DNA of 5,477 nt from JBFHRB01 sp041591915 (GCA_041591915.1 JBFHRB010000223.1:1-5477), one strand, 5' to 3'; counted from the stretch's first letter, positions 1 through 4,946 are shown. Notes: generated by a model from the sequence alone, not told the origin. Program-made: numbers and translations.

Positions 1-192
1 TCCGAGGCCCTGCTGCACGGCGAGTTCGACACCGGCCAGTTGATCGTCGCCGACGTGGCGGACGGCGACGGCGAGGAGGACTCGGTCACGTTCCGCGCCG
101 TCGAGGCGCCGTCGGCGCCTGACGTGCCGCCGATGGAGCTCGCCGGGACCGCAGACGCGGACGGCGAGGGTGAAGGCGAGGGCGACGGCTGA
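1..192 (+). CDS. clpC: ATP-dependent Clp protease ATP-binding subunit ClpC, C-terminal fragment
   Basis: Frame 1 is open from the first base of the window to a TGA at 190-192, giving the last 63 residues of a protein whose start lies upstream. The first residues read SEALLHGEFDTGQLIVADV, followed by an EEDSVTFRAVEAP segment. This matches the end of the second AAA+ module (D2 small domain) of ClpC/ClpB-type unfoldases, where a 'G.f..G..i.vdv' strand pattern closes the fold. A charged, low-complexity tail of Asp, Glu and Gly follows, as in many actinobacterial ClpC proteins. ClpC is a hexameric cytoplasmic unfoldase that feeds substrates to ClpP. In actinobacteria clpC lies in the same neighbourhood as mutY, disA and carD, which supports ClpC over ClpB. 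No ATPase motif is inside the window, so the assignment rests on the C-terminal motif and on context. Confidence 0.72.
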   Translation, partial: SEALLHGEFDTGQLIVADVADGDGEEDSVTFRAVEAPSAPDVPPMELAGTADADGEGEGEGDG

Positions 193-203
193 GGCCCGCC
201 ACT

Positions 204-240
204 GGCGTAGGCTCCGGCGGTCGTCGTCCGGAGCCACGCC
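204..240 (+). terminator. Strong hairpin between clpC and the first ybjQ gene; terminator without U-tract or SD-masking stem
   Basis: GGCGT (204-208) pairs with ACGCC (236-240), and GGCTCCGG (210-217) pairs with CCGGAGCC (228-235). This gives 13 perfect base pairs with one bulged A (209) and a 10-base loop (218-227). The 3' arm is followed by TTGAT rather than a T-run, so it is not a canonical intrinsic terminator. The 3' arm contains CGGAG (229-233), the only Shine-Dalgarno-like sequence for the TTG start at 241. Transcripts reading through from clpC would therefore hide that site. It may end clpC transcription, block translation from read-through RNA, or both; the pairing is seen, the role is inferred. 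Confidence 0.5.
208..213 (+). promoter_or_regulatory. Possible -10 element (TAGGCT) for the ybjQ pair
   Basis: TAGGCT fits the TAnnnT pattern of actinobacterial housekeeping -10 boxes. It would place a transcription start near 219-220, about 20 bases before the TTG start at 241. No good -35 hexamer is visible at the usual spacing (around 184-190 the sequence is GACGGCT). A transcript starting here would lack the 5' arm of the surrounding hairpin and leave the Shine-Dalgarno sequence free. The evidence is one hexamer and its position only. Confidence 0.3.
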
Positions 241-696
241 TTGATCGTCGTCAACACCGAGACCATCCCCGGCTACACCGTCACCGAGGTGCGCGGCCTG
301 GTGCAGGGCAACACCATCCGGGCCAAGCACCTCGGTCGCGACATCGGGGCCGGGCTGAAGAACCTCGTGGGCGGTGAGCTCACGGGCTACACGGAGCTCT
401 TGACCGAGTCCCGTCGCGAGGCGCTCGAGCGGATGCTCGCACAGGCCCGCCAGCTCAACGCGAACGCGGTCGTCAACGTTCGGTTCACCACCTCGTCGGT
501 CGCGGCCGGCGCCGCGGAGCTGTACGCGTACGGGACGGCCGTGGTGGCCCAGCCGACCGGCGGGGTCCCGGCGGACGCAAGTGCGCCCGTGGCGCGGCCC
601 GCGCCGCCCGCGCCGCCGGCACCGACCCCGCAGCCCCCGCGAGACGCCGGGCCCGTGACGCCGCCATCGGGCGGCATGCCCGGCGCCTCGATGTAG
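241..696 (+). CDS. YbjQ/UPF0145 (DUF74) family protein with Pro/Ala-rich C-terminal tail
   Basis: The product is 151 residues. Residues 1-103 form a complete YbjQ/UPF0145 domain: an opening strand VVNTETIPGYTV, a GLVQGNTIRAK strand, an amphipathic stretch ending in GGELTGYTELL, a helix of the ESRREALERMLAQA type, then NANAVVNVRFTTS and the closing YAYGTAVV. E. coli YbjQ is about 107 residues, so the domain is full length. Residues 104-151 are an added low-complexity tail rich in Pro, Ala and Gly. There is no signal peptide or membrane segment, so it should be cytoplasmic. TTG at 241 is the only plausible start, because an in-frame stop (TAG, 208-210) lies upstream with no ATG/GTG/TTG between; CGGAG at 229-233 is the ribosome binding site. 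The stop is 8 bases before the paralogous gene, so the two are likely co-transcribed. The biochemical function of the family is not established; databases often call it a putative heavy-metal-binding domain. Confidence 0.85.
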   Translation: MIVVNTETIPGYTVTEVRGLVQGNTIRAKHLGRDIGAGLKNLVGGELTGYTELLTESRREALERMLAQARQLNANAVVNVRFTTSSVAAGAAELYAYGTAVVAQPTGGVPADASAPVARPAPPAPPAPTPQPPRDAGPVTPPSGGMPGASM

Positions 697-704
697 GGCG
701 CGGC

Positions 705-1181
705 GTGGAGGAGCTCATCGGCATCATCGTCCCCATCGCCTTCCTGGCGTTCGGGCTGACGATCTTCGGGGGCATCGGCAAGCTCCGCGAGAACCGCCAT
801 CTCCACGCGCTCGAGGAGGCCGAGCAGCATCTGGCCAACATGGTCGTGACGGACCTGAAGACCCTGCCACCGGGTGCGGCCGGCGGCGGTGGCCACCTCG
901 TCATGGGCGAGGTGGTGATCGCCAACGACTACCTCAAGGCGTTCCTCGCCAGGATCCGCAACGTGTTCGGGGGCGAGATGCGCAGCTACCAGACCCTCCT
1001 CAACCGAGCCCGACGCGAGGCGCGCCTGCGCATGCTCCAGCAGGCCGCATCGCTCGGCGCGACGACGGTCATCAACGTGCGCTTCGACACGTCGCAGATC
1101 GGCAACTCGACCAACCAGCAGGCCATGCCCACCACGGAGGTGCTGTGCTACGGCACGGCCGTCCTCCCACCGCGGTCGTGA
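705..1181 (+). CDS. Membrane-anchored YbjQ/UPF0145 (DUF74) family protein
   Basis: The product is 158 residues from a GTG start. Residues 4-23 (IGIIVPIAFLAFGLTIFGGI) are a clear hydrophobic segment, most simply an N-terminal membrane anchor, followed by a charged helix rich in Glu, Arg and His (27-43). A YbjQ-type domain covers about 46-153: the strand NMVVTDLKTLP, a Gly-rich loop (58-64), GEVVIANDYLK, the FGGEMRSYQTLL motif, the helix ARREARLRMLQQA, then LGATTVINVRFDTS and the closing VLCYGTAVL. It shares the NVRF-TS and YGTAV signatures with the preceding gene but has an extra polar loop (131-143). The start lies 8 bases after the upstream stop, with weak AGGG (696-699) as the nearest purine-rich sequence, suggesting an operon with translational coupling. 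If the anchor is a simple N-out segment the domain faces the cytoplasm, but orientation is not certain. The molecular function is unknown. Confidence 0.82.
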   Translation: MEELIGIIVPIAFLAFGLTIFGGIGKLRENRHLHALEEAEQHLANMVVTDLKTLPPGAAGGGGHLVMGEVVIANDYLKAFLARIRNVFGGEMRSYQTLLNRARREARLRMLQQAASLGATTVINVRFDTSQIGNSTNQQAMPTTEVLCYGTAVLPPRS

Positions 1182-1196
1182 CGCCCAGAGGCGCGC

Positions 1197-1209
1197 CATA
1201 CTCGAACCG
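1197..1209 (+). promoter_or_regulatory. Leaderless-type -10 promoter element for the prsW-like gene
   Basis: CATACT (1197-1202) resembles a -10 hexamer (TATAAT) at four of six positions, including the key A2 and T6. Exactly 7 bases separate it from the ATG at 1210, so transcription would begin at or within a base or so of the start codon. No Shine-Dalgarno-like purine run precedes this ATG. This arrangement is typical of actinobacterial leaderless mRNAs. No convincing -35 box is seen. Read-through from the ybjQ pair (28 bases upstream) is also possible. Confidence 0.45.
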
Positions 1210-1986
1210 ATGACGGACGACCTCTACGACGAACCCGCCCTCCGGGGGCACCTTCCGTCCCCACCTCCCGGTGGGACGCACCCGCCTCCGACGGACCACG
1301 GCGCCGGGGCGCTGGCCCAGGAGCCCGCGCACGGCGGCGCGGTGGAGGGTGACCCCTTCCAGTCGGTCGGCGACGAGCCGGCCCTCGCAGGGGTCGCCGC
1401 CGCGAGCGCGGCCACGTTCCACGACCACGTCCTCGCCATGCGTGCGCGGACGACCGCGAGCCAGCGCCGCATCGCCTGGATGGTCGCTGCGGCCGTCGGT
1501 GGTCCCTTCGCGATCGTCGGAGCCTTCCTCGCCCCGTCCCTCGGCGCGGCTGGCATCGGGCTGCTCGGCCCGGTCCTGGTCGCGCCGCTCGTCGAGGAGA
1601 TGCTCAAGATCAGCGGAGCCCTCTACCTCGCCGAGCGGCGCCCCTGGCTCGTCTGGGAGTCGTTCACGCTGCCGTTCATCGCGCTCGCCGCCGGCCTCTT
1701 CTTCGCGGTGGTCGAGAACGTCCTCTACCTCAACGTGTACTTCCCGGACCCCGACATCGCGCTGATCCGTTGGCGCTGGGTCGCCGGACCGCTGTTGCAC
1801 GGGGGCGCGAGCTTCATCGCCGGGATCGGCGTCGCGAAGATCTGGGAGCGGGTCCAGGCGGGAGACGGCCATGCCGTGCTCAGGCCCGGGCTGCCGTGGA
1901 TCGTGGGCGCCATGGTCGTCCACGGCCTCTACAACCTGACGGTCTCGGTGCTCGAGATCGCTGGCGTGCTGTTCCCGGATGTCTGA
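1210..1986 (+). CDS. PrsW-like intramembrane metalloprotease
   Basis: The product is 258 residues with a hydrophilic, Pro/Gly/His-rich N-terminus (about 1-85) and then several hydrophobic segments (about 89-108, 112-128, 151-176, 191-209 and 229-253). The PrsW signature motifs appear in order: EExxK as E129-E130-M-L-K133, FxxxEN as FAVVEN (E169, N170), HGGAS (H197) and a final HGLYN (H238). PrsW belongs to the membrane-embedded CAAX-protease/APH-1-like superfamily, in which these Glu and His residues form the metal site. In Bacillus subtilis PrsW makes the site-1 cut in anti-sigma factor RsiW. Actinobacterial homologues are common but their substrates are mostly unknown, and no sigma or anti-sigma factor lies nearby. 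ATG 1210 was chosen for its fit with the upstream -10 box; the variable N-terminus makes later starts possible. The stop overlaps the mutY start by 8 bases, implying co-transcription with mutY. Confidence 0.85.
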   Translation: MTDDLYDEPALRGHLPSPPPGGTHPPPTDHGAGALAQEPAHGGAVEGDPFQSVGDEPALAGVAAASAATFHDHVLAMRARTTASQRRIAWMVAAAVGGPFAIVGAFLAPSLGAAGIGLLGPVLVAPLVEEMLKISGALYLAERRPWLVWESFTLPFIALAAGLFFAVVENVLYLNVYFPDPDIALIRWRWVAGPLLHGGASFIAGIGVAKIWERVQAGDGHAVLRPGLPWIVGAMVVHGLYNLTVSVLEIAGVLFPDV

Positions 1987-2872
1987 ACTCGACGCGCCGA
2001 GGCGCCACCGGGCCCTGCAACGTCGGCTCATCACGTGGGGTGAGGACGTGCGTCGCGACCTGCCGTGGCGGCGTACGCGCGACCCCTGGGCGGTCCTCGT
2101 CAGTGAGTTGATGCTCCAGCAGACGCAGGTGAGCCGCGTCGTGCCCCGGTACGAGGCCTTCCTCGAGCGCCTCCCCACCGCCACGGCCTGCGCGGACGCG
2201 CCGGTCGGGATCGTCATCGAGCTCTGGCGCGGCCTGGGCTACAACCGGCGGGCCGTCAACCTCCACGCAGCGGCAACCCTGATCCGCGACCGCCACGCCG
2301 GGCGGGTTCCCGACGACCTCGACGACCTGCTCGCCCTCCCCGGCATCGGTCCCTACACGGCGCGGGCGGTCCGTGCCTTCGCGCACGAGGCCGACGTCGG
2401 CGTCCTCGACACGAACGCTGCGCGCTTCCTGGCCCGAGCGGTTGCCGGCCGGCCGTTGCGCCTCCGAGAGGCCCAGGCGCTCGCCGATGCCCTGGTCCCC
2501 GCAGGCTCGGGCTGGGCGTGGAACCAGGCCGTGCTGGACCTCGGGGCAACGGTCTGCACGAAGCGTCGGCCCGGCTGCGACGGCTGCCCCCTACGGCCGG
2601 GCTGCGCGTGGGCTGTGGCTGGGTTCCCCGAGCCCGACCCCGTCGAGGGGTCGGCTGGTACGAGCGGCCGACAGTCGGCGTTCGAGGGCTCCGACCGCCA
2701 GGGTCGTGGCCGGCTCGTCGCTGCGCTGAGGTCGGCGCCCGTCGCGGTCGTCGACCTCCCCGAGGTGATGGGCTGGCCCGACGAGCCGGAGCGAGCACGT
2801 CGAGTCGCCGACTCGGTGGTCGAGGACGGACTCGCGGAACGTGCCGGCGACCACCTGCGACTTCCGGCCTGA
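1979..2872 (+). CDS. mutY: A/G-specific adenine glycosylase MutY, short actinobacterial form
   Basis: MutY removes adenine mispaired with 8-oxoguanine, the last barrier against G:C to T:A mutation. The 297-residue product has the key features: catalytic Glu43 in SELMLQQTQV, the helix-hairpin-helix LPGIGPYTARA (120-130), catalytic Asp144 in VLDTN, and four cysteines (193, 200, 203, 209) spaced C-x6-C-x2-C-x5-C for the 4Fe-4S cluster. The C-terminal NUDIX-like 8-oxoG recognition domain of E. coli MutY (350 residues) is absent. Instead, residues about 230-297, opening with FEGSDRQGRGRLV, look like the short winged-helix-like tail of actinobacterial MutY; the length is close to the mycobacterial protein. 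The ATG at 1979 overlaps the prsW stop and has no clear ribosome binding site, so translation probably depends on reinitiation after the upstream gene. Confidence 0.95.
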   Translation: MSELDAPRRHRALQRRLITWGEDVRRDLPWRRTRDPWAVLVSELMLQQTQVSRVVPRYEAFLERLPTATACADAPVGIVIELWRGLGYNRRAVNLHAAATLIRDRHAGRVPDDLDDLLALPGIGPYTARAVRAFAHEADVGVLDTNAARFLARAVAGRPLRLREAQALADALVPAGSGWAWNQAVLDLGATVCTKRRPGCDGCPLRPGCAWAVAGFPEPDPVEGSAGTSGRQSAFEGSDRQGRGRLVAALRSAPVAVVDLPEVMGWPDEPERARRVADSVVEDGLAERAGDHLRLPA

Positions 2873-2910
2873 ATCCTCGGTTTCCGGTGCAGGACGTGGG
2901 GCTGCAGGGC

Positions 2911-2935
2911 TACGGTGGAGCACTGCTGCGGGAGG
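2911..2935 (+). promoter_or_regulatory. Possible -10 box and ribosome binding site of the SRPBCC gene
   Basis: TACGGT (2911-2916) fits the TAnnnT -10 pattern and would start transcription near 2923, about 20 bases before the ATG at 2944. A strong Shine-Dalgarno sequence, GGAGG (2931-2935), lies 8 bases before that ATG. No clear -35 element is seen (GTGCAG at 2887-2892 is the nearest, at 18-base spacing). The Shine-Dalgarno call is firm and fixes the start codon; the -10 call is tentative. Confidence 0.42.
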
Positions 2936-2943
2936 CCGTTGCG

Positions 2944-3408
2944 ATGGGACACGAGCACCGCGTCGAGGGCACGGTCGAGGCGTCACCCGAGGTCGTCTAC
3001 GGCCTGATCAGCGACATCGACGCGCAGGCCCGCTGGAACCCGGCCTTCGACGAGACCGAGTGGATCGACGGCGTCGACAAGGCCGAGAAGGGCGCCCGGT
3101 TCCTCGTGCGGAACGTGGACGCCCGCTTCGACTGGTCGGTGGACACCTGCACGGTCGTGGCGTGCGAGGCGCCCAAGGCCTTCTCGTTCGTGCGCGTTCA
3201 CCACGACCGGGACGCTGCCCGCTGGACGTACACCCTCGAGCCGCAGGGTTCTGGCACCCATGTGACCATCGACTTCGAGGTGCTCTACGAGCCGCCGTAC
3301 GAGCGGATCAAGGGCATCTTCCGCGACGTGCAGCGCGACGCCGATCGCGCGGCGGAGCGCATCATGGCCGGTCTGCAGGCGGCGGCGCGCCAGCACACGG
3401 CGGCCTGA
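2944..3408 (+). CDS. SRPBCC-fold (polyketide cyclase/START-like) protein
   Basis: The product is 154 residues, the usual size for a single SRPBCC domain. It opens with a strand plus helix of the form VEGTVEASPEVVYGLISDID, followed by the characteristic RWNPAF segment (about 30-35). Antiparallel strands follow (50-58, 62-72, 78-86, 91-99), then THVTIDFEVLYEP (105-117), and a long amphipathic C-terminal helix (about 119-148). This matches the polyketide_cyc2-like group of helix-grip proteins, which bind hydrophobic ligands in an internal cavity; the ligand cannot be read from sequence. No signal peptide or membrane segment is present, so it should be cytoplasmic. The frame is open far upstream, but that extension overlaps mutY. 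ATG 2944 is preferred because GGAGG sits 8 bases before it and the domain begins right there. It lies 71 bases after mutY and 184 before disA; neither neighbour suggests its role. Confidence 0.85.
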   Translation: MGHEHRVEGTVEASPEVVYGLISDIDAQARWNPAFDETEWIDGVDKAEKGARFLVRNVDARFDWSVDTCTVVACEAPKAFSFVRVHHDRDAARWTYTLEPQGSGTHVTIDFEVLYEPPYERIKGIFRDVQRDADRAAERIMAGLQAAARQHTAA

Positions 3409-3421
3409 GGCGCGACGCCTC
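3407..3421 (+). terminator. Small hairpin at the end of the SRPBCC gene, doubtful terminator
   Basis: GAGGCG (3407-3412) and CGCCTC (3416-3421) form a 6-bp stem with a 3-base loop. The stem overlaps the stop codon (3406-3408). It is followed by CCCGACC, with no T-run, so intrinsic termination is doubtful. It could mark a 3' end before disA, or be chance pairing in GC-rich sequence. Confidence 0.22.
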
Positions 3422-3422
3422 C

Positions 3423-3451
3423 CCGACCACGCACGGACCAGCCGTTACAGT
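3423..3451 (+). promoter_or_regulatory. disA: Candidate promoter for disA
   Basis: TACAGT (3446-3451) is a good TAnnnT-type -10 box. CCGACC (3423-3428), 17 bases upstream, keeps the GAC core of a TTGACA-type -35. A start near 3458 would give disA a leader of about 135 bases. Within this leader GCCGCGC (3462-3468) can pair with GCGCGGC (3477-3483) around an 8-base purine-rich loop. The rest of the 3409-3592 gap shows no other gene or recognisable RNA; GTG codons from 3470 onward keep the disA frame open but lack ribosome binding sites. Confidence 0.42.
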
Positions 3452-3592
3452 CACGCGCGACGCCGCGCGGTGAGGTGCGCGGCCCGCGCCGGCGTCCCGA
3501 GCAGGTGGCGTCGCGATCACGTGGCCGGTCTGGCTCCCCGGTCCCGCTGCGGCCGCTCGGACCCGCCAACAGGCTGCGCGACGGAGTCGGTC

Positions 3593-4660
3593 GTGGCCAA
3601 GGATCCGGATCTCTCGCTCACCGAGGTCCTCCAGCTCGTCTCGCCGGGGACCGTCCTGCGCGACGGCATCGAGCGCATCATCCGCGGCTCGCGTGGTGCC
3701 CTCATCGTCGTGGGCTGGTCGGACGTCGTCGAGTCGGTGTGCTCCGGCGGCTTCCGCGTCGACATGAACTGCACCGCCCAGCGCCTGGCCGAGGTGGCCA
3801 AGATGGACGGCGCGGTGATCCTCGACGACGAGGGAGAGCGCATCCTGCGCGTCAACGTCCACCTCGTCCCCGACCCCCGCGTGCAGACCAGCGAGACCGG
3901 CACGCGTCACCGGTCGGGCGAGCGGACCGCACGACAGACCGGCAAGCCGGTCATCAGCGTGTCGGAATCGATGCAGGTGGTGTCGCTCTACGTCGGCGAC
4001 AAGAAGAAGGTCCTCGAGGACGTGTCTGCGCTGCTCTTCCGCGCGAACCAGGCACTCGCCACGCTCGAGCGCTACCGCTCGCGCCTGGACGAGGTCGCCG
4101 CGACGCTGTCCGCGCGCGAGGTCGAGGACACCGTGAGCCTGCGCGACGTGCTGACCACCATCCAGCGTGCGGAGATGGTGCGGCGAATCGCCAACGAGGT
4201 CGAGGGGTACGCGACCGAGCTCGGTACCGAGGGGCGCCTCATCGAGCTCCAGCTCGACGAGCTCATGGCCCAGGTGGAGCAGGAGCGGTCCCTCGTCGTC
4301 CTGGACTACCTCGCTGACCGACGGCGCAAGGTCGAGACCACGCTCGAGGACCTGGCCGAGCTGAGTCGCGACGACCTGCTCGAGCTGCACCAGATCGGTG
4401 GCCTGCTGAGCTACGAGATGGACGCCCCGCTGGATCGGCCCATCACCCCCCGTGGCTACCGGCTGCTCAACAAGATCCCGCGCCTGCCGGATCCCGTCAT
4501 CCGCAAGCTCGTCAAGCGCTTCCAGAACCTGCAGAAGATCATGGCGGCCTCGCTCGAGGAGCTCGTCGAGGTCGAGGGTGTGGGCGAGGCGCGGGCCCGC
4601 TACATCCAGGACGGGCTGCGTCGACTGGCCGAGTCGAGCCTGCTCGAACGCTACGTCTGA
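3593..4660 (+). CDS. disA: DNA integrity scanning protein DisA, diadenylate cyclase
   Basis: DisA condenses two ATP into cyclic di-AMP and is inhibited when it meets branched DNA, linking genome integrity to second-messenger level. The 355-residue product is the family's normal length. The N-terminal DAC domain (about 1-145) contains GALIVVG, CSGGFRVD, the catalytic DGA motif (72-74, in KMDGAVILDD), and the RHR motif (105-107) followed by SGERTA. A helical middle region (about 150-285) carries the octamer-forming spine. The C-terminus holds tandem helix-hairpin-helix DNA-binding elements, the clearest being VEGVGEARA (327-335). The start chosen is GTG 3593, because GGAG (3583-3586) lies 6 bases before it and family proteins begin at this point. 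The open frame extends 41 codons upstream to GTG 3470, but that extension is Arg/Pro-rich and unlike DisA. radA, the usual partner, is not adjacent on either side here. Confidence 0.96.
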   Translation: MAKDPDLSLTEVLQLVSPGTVLRDGIERIIRGSRGALIVVGWSDVVESVCSGGFRVDMNCTAQRLAEVAKMDGAVILDDEGERILRVNVHLVPDPRVQTSETGTRHRSGERTARQTGKPVISVSESMQVVSLYVGDKKKVLEDVSALLFRANQALATLERYRSRLDEVAATLSAREVEDTVSLRDVLTTIQRAEMVRRIANEVEGYATELGTEGRLIELQLDELMAQVEQERSLVVLDYLADRRRKVETTLEDLAELSRDDLLELHQIGGLLSYEMDAPLDRPITPRGYRLLNKIPRLPDPVIRKLVKRFQNLQKIMAASLEELVEVEGVGEARARYIQDGLRRLAESSLLERYV

Positions 4661-4703
4661 GCGGCGGCCGGCCAGCCCGCGAACCGTCGATTTCCGCGTG
4701 GAG

Positions 4704-4723
4704 AACGGCCGAGAACGGCCGTT
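4704..4723 (+). terminator. Intrinsic terminator-like hairpin after disA
   Basis: AACGGCCG (4704-4711) pairs perfectly with CGGCCGTT (4716-4723), giving an 8-bp stem closed by an AGAA tetraloop. A short T-stretch (TTT, 4722-4724) overlaps its 3' end before CGCG. The hairpin lies 43 bases after the disA stop and 17 bases before the -35 box of the carD promoter, just where a terminator separating the two units is expected. It arises from an exact 10-base tandem repeat, GAGAACGGCC at 4701-4710 and 4711-4720, combined with the palindromic CGGCCG core. The T-run is weak, so efficiency is uncertain. Confidence 0.6.
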
Positions 4724-4740
4724 TCGCGCCTGATCAACCC

Positions 4741-4769
4741 TTGAGGGGGCGGGGTCCGGCTGGTAGCCT
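4741..4769 (+). promoter_or_regulatory. carD: Promoter of carD (housekeeping sigma type)
   Basis: TTGAGG (4741-4746) and TAGCCT (4764-4769) match -35 and -10 boxes with an ideal 17-base spacer. This is the best promoter in the window. Transcription would start near 4776, leaving a leader of about 170 bases before the carD ATG. A second TTGACC at 4780-4785 has no matching -10 downstream. CarD itself acts at housekeeping promoters, so autoregulation is conceivable, but no direct sequence sign of it is visible. Confidence 0.65.
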
Positions 4770-4775
4770 TGGCGG

Positions 4776-4946
4776 TCGCTTGACCCGCATGTCGGCAGCC
4801 TCGGAAGGGGAGAGTCCGGGCCACATCAGCTGCCTCACGACGTGCGGGTTTTCGCGTTTCCTACCCACAAACGCCCACGTCCGACGCCACCGGAGCCCGA
4901 GGGAGGCTCGGGGTCGGATCTGGTGCCAAACGAGGAGCCAACACGC
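4776..4946 (+). promoter_or_regulatory. Long 5' leader of carD with a foldable element
   Basis: About 170 untranslated bases separate the predicted transcription start from carD. Near the end, GTCCGAC (4879-4885) can pair with GTCGGAT (4913-4919; 7 pairs including one G-U). Inside it CCCGAG (4896-4901) pairs with CTCGGG (4907-4912) around a GGAGG loop, leaving a 10-base bulge on the 5' side. The structure ends 12 bases before the true Shine-Dalgarno GAGGAG (4932-4937). I do not recognise any known riboswitch or leader family. The frame is open upstream to GTG 4842, but the extra 35 residues are unlike any CarD N-terminus. Confidence 0.4.

Noticed and set aside
1182..1193. CGCC-CAGA-GGCG hairpin after the second ybjQ gene as a terminator
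   Set aside because: Only 4 base pairs and no T-run; expected by chance in sequence this GC-rich.
387..1199. 270-codon open frame on the - strand opposite the ybjQ pair
   Set aside because: No domain, biased composition, and both opposite-strand genes show clear YbjQ family motifs.
1072..2217. 381-codon open frame on the - strand opposite prsW and mutY
   Set aside because: Arg/Gly/Asp-rich low-complexity translation with no family signature, spanning two well-supported + strand genes.
2518..2943. N-terminal extension of the SRPBCC frame back into mutY
   Set aside because: It is the shadow frame of mutY with Arg/Pro/Gly-rich composition; GGAGG plus ATG 2944 and the domain boundary give the true start.
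3362..4390. 342-codon open frame on the - strand opposite disA
   Set aside because: Its translation is rich in Arg, Leu, His and Asp with no recognisable domain and lies antisense to a clear DisA; long antisense frames are expected at this GC content.
4780..4785. TTGACC as a second -35 box upstream of carD
   Set aside because: No -10-like hexamer at 16-19 bases downstream (sequence there is GGAAGG).
4811..4832. GGAGAGTCCGGGCCAC resembles the conserved 5' GAGGAAAGTCCGGGCT of RNase P RNA
   Set aside because: The leader is only about 170 bases before carD, too short for RNase P RNA, and the other conserved RNase P segments were not found.
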